Source: Bdellovibrionales bacterium RIFOXYD12_FULL_39_22 (GTDB lineage: Bacteria; Bdellovibrionota; Bacteriovoracia; Bacteriovoracales; Bacteriovoracaceae). Taken from it: DNA of 64,000 nucleotides. The notes under the pieces were generated by a model, which saw only the letters and a list, made by a program, of their open reading frames with translations, was not told the origin of the DNA and made no database searches. The stretch lies in NCBI GenBank assembly GCA_001770205.1, contig MEQL01000035.1, forward strand, positions 106,301-170,300, given 5' to 3'. Positions 35,384 through 43,895 of this stretch are shown here, in pieces (position 1 is the stretch's first letter; each line of letters starts with the position of its first letter). Made by a program: the position numbers and the translations under genes.

Positions 35384-36933
35384 GAGTTATCTTAATAATA
35401 ATTTTTAATCTAATGTTTGCCTATCAAGTAGCAGGAACGGAGCTCGTCCGATGTAAAGGGACACTCTATACGCTGGATTATTTATTAAACGCAAATCAAC
35501 CGCCATACGGTGAGATTTTTGCTGATAAAGATATGCAGGTTGGAACATTTCCTTACATGATTATCTTTATTGCTCTTTATAATCGTTTTGCTCCTGAGTT
35601 AGAAGGCCCTTATAAAATGTACCTACAGAATTTCATGAGTGGCGATCAGTATATTTCATGGCAAGAACACTCGCTCCCGTTTCCGTCTAAAAAAGTTGAT
35701 GGAAAAGCGCTAGGACTTGACTCAAGTTGTCTTAATGCCCGTGGGGAGGCAGAAATCCTGACGGCGGTTAAAAAAACGCAGCAAGGAGAATTAGTCGCTT
35801 ATGAATATGATAGCAAATTAGTGAGAGAGTTAAAGGCCAGCAATACTCAATATTCATTTTTTTTGAATGGAACCTTTTTTCGAAATTATGTCGCAGAGTA
35901 TATCGACTTATCTCAATTAAATTATCTATTTCATACATTGAAATTAATTGGTACAGAGCCTACTCAGGTACGCTCAGAGATTGTTCGCTTGGGCTTAGTT
36001 TACGAGCAGGTTAATGGAATCTGTCAGCGTTCTCTTTATGTAAAGACCGCTATTGAGAGGGAAGTGGGACTACCATGCGAGGAAGTTTCGGGAAAGGATC
36101 TTATTGCACTACAAAAACTTAGTATCGAAGGGCAGGGGTGGAATTCTCAACGTTTTGTTCCTGGTGATTTTCTCTTCCTGAAAAACTTAGCATCACTCTC
36201 TATTAACAACGTTCGAATGTACCCAGCAGAAATATCTGAGGATGATATTAAAGAACTTAGTTCGCTAAAAATGCTCACATTTACAAATAATGAAATAAAT
36301 GAGACTCCAAAAAATTTCATGGATAATCTATCGGGTCTTACATATTTAGATCTATCTTTGAATAACATTTTTGAATTAAAGCACGATGCCTTTAGAAATG
36401 TTTTTGTGAAATTAAACAATGCTCCTGAAGTTGTTATGCTTAATCTTTCTGGGAATACCAAGATGGTTTCCCCACGAAGTAATACCTATATTCATGAAGG
36501 GGCATTTAACAATTGTGAGGCAGTTACAGATCTAAATCTTAGTGATATGAATATCGTTAAAATAAATAGCTCAGTATTTGATCCATTTGTAAGACTAAAG
36601 AGATTAGATCTTTCTAAAAACTATTTGCTCGATTTTATAGATATTTTGCAATCACCATCTTTATCATCACTTGAGGAGTTAAGTATAGCTAGCACAGTAC
36701 TCGGAGATATGTTGTTTGAGAATGAATTTCAATATATGAAATCTTTACGTAAATTGATTCTGGGACCTACTAGACTTAAAGAGTTCCCTGAGTTTCTTTT
36801 AAAACTTCCGGCCTTGAAAGAGATAACTTTTTGTGGAATATTTTTTCCGGAAAATAGAATGGCACCTGTTCGTGCTTTAGTTAAGAGTAAGCGTGAGGAT
36901 ATCAAATTTAATGAATGTGTGATTAACCCCTGA
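35380..36933 (+). CDS. Secreted leucine-rich-repeat protein, plus strand
   Basis: 517 residues with a signal peptide (MRVILIIIFNLMFAYQVAG). An N-terminal region of about 270 residues precedes typical LRR units (LKMLTFTNNEINE, LTYLDLSLNNIFEL, VVMLNLSGNTKMV, LKRLDLSKNYLLDF). It shares architecture with the minus-strand neighbour: an LYTLDYLL/YTLDFLL element near the N-terminus and a CQRS...CEEVSGKDL region matching CERS...CEKISARDL just before the repeats. The two are thus divergent paralogs. It is coupled to the preceding HEAT-like gene. Confidence 0.75.
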   Translation: MRVILIIIFNLMFAYQVAGTELVRCKGTLYTLDYLLNANQPPYGEIFADKDMQVGTFPYMIIFIALYNRFAPELEGPYKMYLQNFMSGDQYISWQEHSLPFPSKKVDGKALGLDSSCLNARGEAEILTAVKKTQQGELVAYEYDSKLVRELKASNTQYSFFLNGTFFRNYVAEYIDLSQLNYLFHTLKLIGTEPTQVRSEIVRLGLVYEQVNGICQRSLYVKTAIEREVGLPCEEVSGKDLIALQKLSIEGQGWNSQRFVPGDFLFLKNLASLSINNVRMYPAEISEDDIKELSSLKMLTFTNNEINETPKNFMDNLSGLTYLDLSLNNIFELKHDAFRNVFVKLNNAPEVVMLNLSGNTKMVSPRSNTYIHEGAFNNCEAVTDLNLSDMNIVKINSSVFDPFVRLKRLDLSKNYLLDFIDILQSPSLSSLEELSIASTVLGDMLFENEFQYMKSLRKLILGPTRLKEFPEFLLKLPALKEITFCGIFFPENRMAPVRALVKSKREDIKFNECVINP

Positions 36934-37065
36934 CACTAACCTAAACATTGAAACGCTGTAGATTAGTCAACTATTGCCAGTAATTTACGAAAGTTTCTTG
37001 TGAGGAGTAAAAAAACGGAAGATAATGTTTTTGAGATCAAAATAATTATCTTCAAAGAGAGTACT

Positions 37066-37359
37066 ATGCCTGACAAGAAAATAAAAAGAAGTTATATTCG
37101 TTACGAGGCCGAAAAAAATACTATTGGAATGGTGGGCCTACAGGATTCTCCCAAAGAATTTCTTCCTCAGTATATAGGACTTGTTTTTAGTGAGGCCTAT
37201 CGGGGATGTGGAATGGTATTACTTTATTCTCCAGAAATTAAAACCAATGCTCTTTGTATCGTGCAGTGTGGTGTTTTAAATCCGATTAAGGCCAGAGTGG
37301 CCTGGATAACGCGACTAGATGCGGGGACGATTAAAGTAGGATTTGAATATCTAACGTAA
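37066..37359 (+). CDS. PilZ-like domain protein with atypical N-terminus
   Basis: 97 residues from MPDKKIKRSY, with AGAGAG upstream; the frame is open further upstream but the extra part looks unlikely. A PilZ-like beta domain is suggested by VFSEAYRGCGMVLLYSP and ARVAWITRLDAGTIKVGFEYL at its end. The RxxxR motif is only loosely matched by KRSYIRYE, and the D/NxSxxG motif is replaced by SEAYRGCG, so c-di-GMP binding is uncertain. It is 44 bp upstream of the SrkA-type kinase gene on the same strand. Confidence 0.55.
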   Translation: MPDKKIKRSYIRYEAEKNTIGMVGLQDSPKEFLPQYIGLVFSEAYRGCGMVLLYSPEIKTNALCIVQCGVLNPIKARVAWITRLDAGTIKVGFEYLT

Positions 37360-37403
37360 GTAAAGCAAAATTTCGTGTTGCTCTTTTTCAGGGAAAATAA
37401 TAC

Positions 37404-38426
37404 ATGTCAAAATATATCTGGGGAGATAGCGAAACTCAATTTTTTTTCCATTTGAATCCCGAGGCAGTTTTAAATGCGGTTGATTTTCTAGGACTTCGCA
37501 CTACGGGACGGGTACTTACGCTTAATAGTATGGAAAATCGTGTTTATGAGATTGAGATAGAGAACAAAGCGTCAGAAGTAAAATCGCCAAGTGATAATTT
37601 TGTAGTTGCCAAATTTTATCGTCCAGGACGTTGGACATTGGCACAAATTTTAGAAGAGCATACTTTTTTATTAGATTTGGTGGAGGCGGAGGTTCCGGTT
37701 ATTGCTCCGATACAGTTTGATGGCAAAACATTATTTACTACTCCTGGACATGAAATTTATTTTACACTTTTTCCTAAAAAAAGTGGCCGCTCACCCGAGG
37801 AGCCAAGTTTTGATTATCTTGAAATAATGGGCCGACAATTGGCCAGAATGCACAACGTCGGAGCTGCGCGCCAGGCATCTCATCGTCTGGCCATTTCTCC
37901 TGATAGCTTTGGAAAAAATAATTTAGAGTTTTTGTTGGTAAATAATTTTATTCCGCTCCATTTGCGCCCTCGTTTTGTAAAAGTAGTTGAAGAGATTTGC
38001 CAAATTATTACTCCTTTTTTCTTGGATATTTCGCTTCATCGTATTCATGGAGATTGTCATGCTGGTAACATTATTGTGCGTGATCAAGAGGGGCCATATT
38101 TTATCGACTTTGATGATATGTTGGTAGGTCCGGCCATTCAGGATATATGGTTAGTTGTTCCCGGAAGCGATCAGGAGGCGGTGGTTAATCGTAATATTTT
38201 ATTGGAAAGTTATGAAACTATGCGCTCTTTTGATTATCGCAGTTTGCGCTTGATTGAACCGTTACGGGCATTGCGCTACATCCATTTTGCCGCCTGGATT
38301 GCTAAACGATGGGAGGATCCAGCATTTAAAAATACCTTTTCCCATTTTGGGAATGACAGTTACTGGGAAATTCTGATAAGTGATCTGCAATATCAATTGG
38401 AAAAAATAAAAGAGCAGTTAATATGA
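37404..38426 (+). CDS. srkA: Stress-response kinase A (SrkA/YihE-type) protein kinase
   Basis: A 340-residue phosphotransferase-fold kinase. The catalytic HGDCHAGNII and metal-binding FIDFDDM are intact, and the N-terminus has VAKFYRPGRWT with the ATP-binding Lys. SrkA phosphorylates Ser/Thr and counters stress-linked death in E. coli. The C-terminus (IHFAAWIAKRWEDPAFKNTFSHFG) matches the family. Its stop overlaps the start of the next gene by four bases, so they are translationally coupled. Confidence 0.9.
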   Translation: MSKYIWGDSETQFFFHLNPEAVLNAVDFLGLRTTGRVLTLNSMENRVYEIEIENKASEVKSPSDNFVVAKFYRPGRWTLAQILEEHTFLLDLVEAEVPVIAPIQFDGKTLFTTPGHEIYFTLFPKKSGRSPEEPSFDYLEIMGRQLARMHNVGAARQASHRLAISPDSFGKNNLEFLLVNNFIPLHLRPRFVKVVEEICQIITPFFLDISLHRIHGDCHAGNIIVRDQEGPYFIDFDDMLVGPAIQDIWLVVPGSDQEAVVNRNILLESYETMRSFDYRSLRLIEPLRALRYIHFAAWIAKRWEDPAFKNTFSHFGNDSYWEILISDLQYQLEKIKEQLI

Positions 38427-39280
38427 TTCAAATCGGAAAGATAAATCAACTTCTAGTCGCACATGAAAATAAATCAGGATATTATTTGCAATCAGAAGAT
38501 AAAAAAGATGAAGTTTTTATGCCTGGAAGTATTGCTCCTGCCGGTATTAAACTCGGAGAGATGCGGGAGGTTTTTGTTTACACGGATATCAAAGGTACTC
38601 CGCTGGCCACTCCGGAAATTCCAATGGTGGAATTGGGAGGTTTTGCCTATCTCAAGGTTATTGAAGTAGTGGAGTTTGGGGCCTTTCTTGATTGGGGAAT
38701 TGATAAAGATTTGTTATCGCCAGGTAATCAGCAGCAACAAAAAATGAAACTAGGAGAGTCCTATTTAATTCGTGTTTGCCAGGAAGAGGGCACGAGACGT
38801 CTTTATGCTACTAATAATCTGAGCAAGTTTATTGAGCGGAAAAATATTGAACTTACTATCAATGAGAAAGTAATAGCTCTACCTTTTGAAAAGACGCAGC
38901 TTGGTTACAAAGCGTTGGTTAATGAAAAGTATCAGGGCCTAATTTATCATTCGGACATATTTTCAGAGATAGTATTGGGGGAGCGCATTGAGGCAATGGT
39001 TAAGTTAGTACGGCCGGATGGATTAATAGATTTAACGCTACGTCCAACGGGTATGAAAAATTTAAAAGATAGCGGGAAACTTATTATGACAGAACTGGAG
39101 CGCGCAGGAGGATTTTTGCCCTTGCATGATAAGAGCTCTCCGGAGGAAATAAAACGGATTTTAAAGATCAGTAAACAATCGTTTAAAAGGGCCATCGGTA
39201 TTTTATATAAACAACGTCAAATCGTGATTGGAAGTAGTGGTATTGAGTTGGCCGGTGACAACAAAAGGAAGGGAGTTTGA
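38423..39280 (+). CDS. CvfB-like S1-domain RNA-binding protein
   Basis: 285 residues arranged as in CvfB: N-terminal RNA-binding-like modules (VELGGFAYLKVIEVVEFGAFLDWGIDKDLL is the canonical S1 pattern), a third module (YKALVNEKYQGLIYHSDIF) and a C-terminal winged helix (SPEEIKRILKISKQSFKRAIGILYKQRQIVI). Staphylococcal CvfB affects virulence and RNA metabolism; the direct role in this species is not evident. Coupled to the srkA-type gene by an ATGA overlap. The following motB gene is convergent, 18 bp away. Confidence 0.85.
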   Translation: MIQIGKINQLLVAHENKSGYYLQSEDKKDEVFMPGSIAPAGIKLGEMREVFVYTDIKGTPLATPEIPMVELGGFAYLKVIEVVEFGAFLDWGIDKDLLSPGNQQQQKMKLGESYLIRVCQEEGTRRLYATNNLSKFIERKNIELTINEKVIALPFEKTQLGYKALVNEKYQGLIYHSDIFSEIVLGERIEAMVKLVRPDGLIDLTLRPTGMKNLKDSGKLIMTELERAGGFLPLHDKSSPEEIKRILKISKQSFKRAIGILYKQRQIVIGSSGIELAGDNKRKGV

Positions 39281-39298
39281 TAAAAAGATCAGATTTTC

Positions 39299-40090
39299 TT
39301 ATTCATATTGAGCGGGCCGACGAGTTCTCTCTTCTCTTGTTTTTTTAAGGATAAATTTAACTAGTCCCAGCTTATCTAATGCTTCGGCCACCACACGATT
39401 ATTTTGCTCTAACTGATAGGCCGCAGTGGGAATTAATTTATTGGGATTTACCCCGTACTCTTCTACTAAAGCATTGCGTACGGCCATAGCGCGGCCAAAG
39501 GCCATTGCCCAATCATCCTTTGTATCACCCCATCCGCGGATGACCACGCTACCATCATGCTCTTTTAATGCGTTAGAGATAAAGCTTAAATAGCGAAGGG
39601 CATTTTCCGGAATTTCATTGGAGCGTTTGGAAAATTTTATTTCTCCAGGAACATTAAACATAACATTTAAATCATCGGTGGTATCACTGGAAAAGGCCGC
39701 CCCATCAAAATTGGTGCGTAAACTACTAAGAGTGGCCTGTTCTTCCAAATAAACTGGTGCCGTGGCCGTGGGCCGTTTTACCCACTCTTCAGAAAAACGC
39801 CCCTGCGCACCGTCTGCGCGAGCACTAGCATCTCCTCCACCAATAATTCCATTTTTATTCATGGAATCAACGCTCAACATATTTCCATCGGCATTAAAGT
39901 AACCCTGGATAATTTCTTTTGTTTCTTCATCGGCGCCCATTAACCACATAACCATAAAGAGTGCCATCATCGCAGTGATGAAGTCGGCATAGGCAACTTT
40001 CCAAGCACCACCATGAGCAGCGGCGTGTCCGCCATCTCCTCTTTTTTTGATAATGATAATTTTCTTCTGATTATCGTTGTTAGTTGCCAT
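39299..40090 (-). CDS. motB: Flagellar motor stator protein MotB
   Basis: 263 residues with the single stator membrane helix VAYADFITAMMALFMVMWLM containing the proton-binding Asp36 and the plug-like region after it. The C-terminal OmpA-like peptidoglycan-binding domain (FSKRSNEIPENALRYLSFISNALKEHDGSVVIRGWGDT) is present. With MotA it forms the proton-driven stator. The Lys/Arg-rich N-terminus, KKIIIIKKRG, is a little unusual. MotA lies immediately upstream, with three bases between MotA stop and MotB start. Confidence 0.93.
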   Translation of the reverse strand: MATNNDNQKKIIIIKKRGDGGHAAAHGGAWKVAYADFITAMMALFMVMWLMGADEETKEIIQGYFNADGNMLSVDSMNKNGIIGGGDASARADGAQGRFSEEWVKRPTATAPVYLEEQATLSSLRTNFDGAAFSSDTTDDLNVMFNVPGEIKFSKRSNEIPENALRYLSFISNALKEHDGSVVIRGWGDTKDDWAMAFGRAMAVRNALVEEYGVNPNKLIPTAAYQLEQNNRVVAEALDKLGLVKFILKKTREERTRRPAQYE

Positions 40091-40093
40091 ATA

Positions 40094-40978
40094 TTATGCC
40101 GCCTTTTTGGCCGCACCGCCGCCGCTACCCCCGGCCTCACGAATGGCCACTTCTAATTCCTTAAACTCTGGACGAAATTCAGGAGGAATACTTCTTCGGG
40201 CAAATTCTACGCATATTTTCGGATTGGTACCACGGGCCAGGGCCAAAAGAGCCACTTTTATTACATGAAAAGTTTTTCCCTCTTCTTCTAATTTCGTCTC
40301 AATTTTGGCGGCCAAAGGCTGAAAAAAACCATAAGAGAGCAAAACTCCGAGGAAGGTTCCAATTAGTGCGGCCGCAACGCTATGTCCGATAGTTTCTTTA
40401 CCTTGCGACAACTTACCCATGGTGATAACGATACCTAAAACTGCCGCAACGATTCCCAGTCCAGGAAGGGCATCTGCCACCCGGTTAATAGTTTTGGGAA
40501 TCAGTGCTTCACCTTCATGCATGGCCTTGATATCGGTATCTAGTAGATCATCTAGATCGTGAGGTTCGATGGCCGACGATAGTTGCATGATCATAGTGTT
40601 ACAGATAAAGGCAATTAGATGGTGGTTTGCTAAAATGGCCGGATATTTTTGAAATAGTTTACTCTCTTCCGGATTTTCCACATGCTTTTCAATCTCTTGC
40701 GGGCCTTGTGAGAAAAGCTTCATTAGATCATGCATTAAAATAAGCAAATCTAAATAGTACTGCTTGGAGATTTTGGAAGGTAAAAAAACTCCAATTACAT
40801 TTTTAATTAGTGCCTTTATGAGATCCCCGGAGCATGCCACGATGATGGAACCAATTGCTGCTCCTAAAATAATCAAAAGCTCGATTGGTTGCCACAAAAC
40901 ATGCATGTGGCCACCTTCTAGCAGATAGCCGCCAATAACACTCACAATAACCACGATAAAACCTAGCATCGTAACCAT
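40094..40978 (-). CDS. motA: Flagellar motor stator protein MotA
   Basis: 294 residues with four membrane segments. The N-terminal helix (MLGFIVVIVSVIGGYLLEGG), VLWQPIELLIILGAAIGSIIVA, and the ALPGLGIVAAVLGIVITMG and GTFLGVLLSYGFFQPLA pair carry the conserved prolines and glycines of the channel. The cytoplasmic loop contains the acidic and basic residues that touch FliG. Predatory Bdellovibrionota use several MotAB pairs; this may be one of them, but others are not visible. It forms an operon with motB. Confidence 0.93.
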   Translation of the reverse strand: MVTMLGFIVVIVSVIGGYLLEGGHMHVLWQPIELLIILGAAIGSIIVACSGDLIKALIKNVIGVFLPSKISKQYYLDLLILMHDLMKLFSQGPQEIEKHVENPEESKLFQKYPAILANHHLIAFICNTMIMQLSSAIEPHDLDDLLDTDIKAMHEGEALIPKTINRVADALPGLGIVAAVLGIVITMGKLSQGKETIGHSVAAALIGTFLGVLLSYGFFQPLAAKIETKLEEEGKTFHVIKVALLALARGTNPKICVEFARRSIPPEFRPEFKELEVAIREAGGSGGGAAKKAA

Positions 40979-41221
40979 GTTAACTTCTTCGGAATTTTGA
41001 GAAAAAAAAGTAGAGAAAGGTTGAAAGTTATTCTTCAGATTTAAAACCAGCGAAGTATTTACCTGATTTTAACATGTTAGTACGAGAGCTAATAAAGATA
41101 AAAAGTTGAGCTATGTAGTTTTTACACGCTGAACAACTAATCATGTTGCGGCGCGGCAACAGCGTATAAAATAGAGCTATATAGACATGGCCCAGAAGGC
41201 CAATTAGAAGGAGCAGTAAAA

Positions 41222-43849
41222 ATGAAAGTGATAAAACATTTTGCCACAGTTGCCACAGTTGCTTTGCTAGCAGGCAGAGCAATCGCCATGGATTTTAATT
41301 TGGGTTATTCCTGTCGAACAAATGGTAACTGGACTCAGAGCGCTTTAGATGAGACTAGTCGTTTAATTAAGACAATTGAGTCAATTAAAGATGATCCCAA
41401 CTGTAAGGGAAAGGGGTTGGAGACCTTTGCGGCACAATTGCAGGTGGCAGAAGCACAATTTAATAAATCGCTGGAAAATGGTGAAGACCAAAAACGAGAA
41501 AGCACTGCCGCCCAAAAAGGGTATTTAAATAGCTTGCTTAATTCTGGTGATCCCAAAATGGATAAAAAGGCGTTAACGGAATTGGCCGCGGGAGTTCATA
41601 TTGGTTCGGCCATTGACAACACTGTGCAAGTAGCTCCCTATTTGAGCAACATTATTGACCTGGTTGGAATGAAGTCTAATTTAAAAAATGCGGCAAATGA
41701 TGTAGTTAATCTAATTAATTCTACGATGGCCAACTATCCCAGTTTTTCACAATGCTTAGTGGCCGCGCCGAATCAGGGGTTGGCCATGATGTCAGCGATG
41801 TTGAAAGTTTCAACAAACATTTTAACTTCTGGTTATGCGGATGGTTCAGATAAAATGGGAAATATTTTGGCCAACTTGGTTTCCTTTTTACGAGAGGCCA
41901 AGTTGGCCGGAGTAATAAAAGATTTAAACCAAACGGAATTATGGGCCTCCATAACCTGCGCATTAGAGAGTGCTACTCAAAATTATTGCTCGGCCAAAGA
42001 TAATGTCAAACTCCTAAATTGGAGTATTAATCAACTGCAAAAAGGAGTAGAGGGCGATGCTAAAAAATCAGATACCGTTAAAATTAGAGATAATAGTTTG
42101 ATCGCTGGTTATTATGCTTTAATTCGCAACGTTCCCAGCATCACTAATTGGCTACTAAAAGTGCAATTTGGGGTGGAACCCAAACTTAGTACGGAGGGAA
42201 CATATAAAAATCTAGTGTGGGAAACAGTTCTTAGTATGACCAAGGCAATTAATAATCTGATTGCCACTTACAACGAAATGAAGGCCAATATTGAAGGAAT
42301 GGAGCAACCTATGACGCAAAAGATTGCTACCTATAAGCTGATCAAAACATTGCAAAGTATTATGAATGATGCGTTGAGTGGTGGCGGGGGAGGTAGTTAT
42401 GGGGCAACTAAAATGAACTTTTTTCTAAACTCCATGCCTGGAGAGCTTTTGCCGCTTTACCTTATTGGCTATGATATTGACAATATGCCGCCGGAAACTA
42501 AGCCTAATGCGGATGGAAAAATTCCTATGAATATTGACTTTTGGTTAGAAAATGGTGGCCAGTACCGTCCGATGTTTAATGATATTCCTAAGCTTCTTTC
42601 TACCATTAAGACCCGTCTTGATCGACTGATTGATCAATCATTAAGTCAGACCAGTAAATTTTTTGTACGCAAGTTAATTGCCGACAAGCCCAATTTAGTG
42701 GCCGGGGCCTTTGTTTATAACTCTCTGAACACCTCTGTTTATGAAAGTTTCCATTTTGTTAGTGGTTACTTGAAAAATCTTTTAAAAAAGATAGAGAAAT
42801 CGCCATATCGAGATGAACAGATTTTGCCCGTGATTGATGATACTATTAAGAAGGTGGATAATGTCATTGAGCTTTTTGATTCGGCCTTAAATCGCAAGGT
42901 GGTGGCCGAGGATAATAACAGCGTTCAGTCGCAGTCTGAAAAAATTATTAACGCCGTTTATGAAAATTTTAATGTCTTAATTCAGCGGGATTCTTTTTTC
43001 ACTAATAGGATGTCGACCTTTGTTTATTACGACTATTTTTTAAATATTCTTGAAGAGGAAAACTATAACGATTATGAAAAACAGTTAATGATTATATCCA
43101 ACAATGAGATGTTGCAGAGAATTATGCAGGTTAGTGAGACCGAGCCGGCCTTGAATCGAGAAGACTTTGATAATGCGTTGGCCATTACAATCAAAAATCT
43201 CAATGGACTAGAAAATATTTTTCGAGATAACTATTTTGATTATTTGCAATCTACCGAAGACGATGCAAAAGGTCTCTCTTATACACAGAGAAATCTTCGC
43301 ACTGTCAAACGTGCCCTGCATACGGATATTCCGTCGGAATTTAGAGGCTCACCGTTTGTCCCAATAATTGCCGCTACTAATGTCTTGTTTACCTATGATT
43401 ATAGATATGAGTTGTATTGGAACAATCCATTTAAGCCCAAATATCAACGCGGAGATAATGACCACAACTCTTTGGAGAGAAATAAAAACAGGGTCTGTGT
43501 GCAGCTACTTGCCACCCAGCGGCCAGAGATTTTTAGTGAGTTTTGTAAAGATGCGGTTATTACCTCTCCCTTTTATGAGGCGGCCGAACATAAAGAGAAA
43601 TATGAGTATTTGAATACTAAGTTTTCAGACTACGTTACTAAAGCAGACGAGCGTAAGTGGTGGATGAAGGCCACTGGAGCATGGGCACCTAAAAAAGAAG
43701 AGATAAAAAATGATCAAAAAAGTTATGATGATAAAATTTGTGCCTATCGTGATTATTTACGAAAAAACCAAGTTTACTGGTTAACACTACAACACGAACA
43801 GATTAAAAATCGAAAAGAGATGCAACTGAAACAGGGGCGAGATCAGTAG
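41222..43849 (+). CDS. Large exported protein of unknown function, copy 1 of a tandem pair
   Basis: An 875-residue protein with a signal peptide (MKVIKHFATVATVALLAGRAIAMDF). It is mostly helical with cysteines spread as SCRTNGNWTQ near 30, DPNCKG, SQCLVA, ITCALES...NYCS, RVCVQLLATQRPEIFSEFCKD and DKICAYRDY; their conservation in copy 2 suggests disulfides or a structural role. A Ser/Gly-rich loop (GGGGGSYGATK) is unique to this copy. The N-terminal signature (YSCRTNGNWTQSALDET) and C-terminal signature (NQVYWLTLQHEQIK) define the family. The 46-bp spacing to copy 2 suggests co-transcription. No family is recognised. Confidence 0.8.
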   Translation: MKVIKHFATVATVALLAGRAIAMDFNLGYSCRTNGNWTQSALDETSRLIKTIESIKDDPNCKGKGLETFAAQLQVAEAQFNKSLENGEDQKRESTAAQKGYLNSLLNSGDPKMDKKALTELAAGVHIGSAIDNTVQVAPYLSNIIDLVGMKSNLKNAANDVVNLINSTMANYPSFSQCLVAAPNQGLAMMSAMLKVSTNILTSGYADGSDKMGNILANLVSFLREAKLAGVIKDLNQTELWASITCALESATQNYCSAKDNVKLLNWSINQLQKGVEGDAKKSDTVKIRDNSLIAGYYALIRNVPSITNWLLKVQFGVEPKLSTEGTYKNLVWETVLSMTKAINNLIATYNEMKANIEGMEQPMTQKIATYKLIKTLQSIMNDALSGGGGGSYGATKMNFFLNSMPGELLPLYLIGYDIDNMPPETKPNADGKIPMNIDFWLENGGQYRPMFNDIPKLLSTIKTRLDRLIDQSLSQTSKFFVRKLIADKPNLVAGAFVYNSLNTSVYESFHFVSGYLKNLLKKIEKSPYRDEQILPVIDDTIKKVDNVIELFDSALNRKVVAEDNNSVQSQSEKIINAVYENFNVLIQRDSFFTNRMSTFVYYDYFLNILEEENYNDYEKQLMIISNNEMLQRIMQVSETEPALNREDFDNALAITIKNLNGLENIFRDNYFDYLQSTEDDAKGLSYTQRNLRTVKRALHTDIPSEFRGSPFVPIIAATNVLFTYDYRYELYWNNPFKPKYQRGDNDHNSLERNKNRVCVQLLATQRPEIFSEFCKDAVITSPFYEAAEHKEKYEYLNTKFSDYVTKADERKWWMKATGAWAPKKEEIKNDQKSYDDKICAYRDYLRKNQVYWLTLQHEQIKNRKEMQLKQGRDQ

Positions 43850-43895
43850 TAGTGCAAAAAAAATGGTGGGCCAGTTGATTTAGTAGAGAAAACAG

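Noticed and set aside
41143..41160. Hairpin TGTTGC-GGCGCG-GCAACA upstream of the first large exported gene
   Set aside because: The stem is only six pairs with no T run and no evident regulatory context, so I did not list it as a site.
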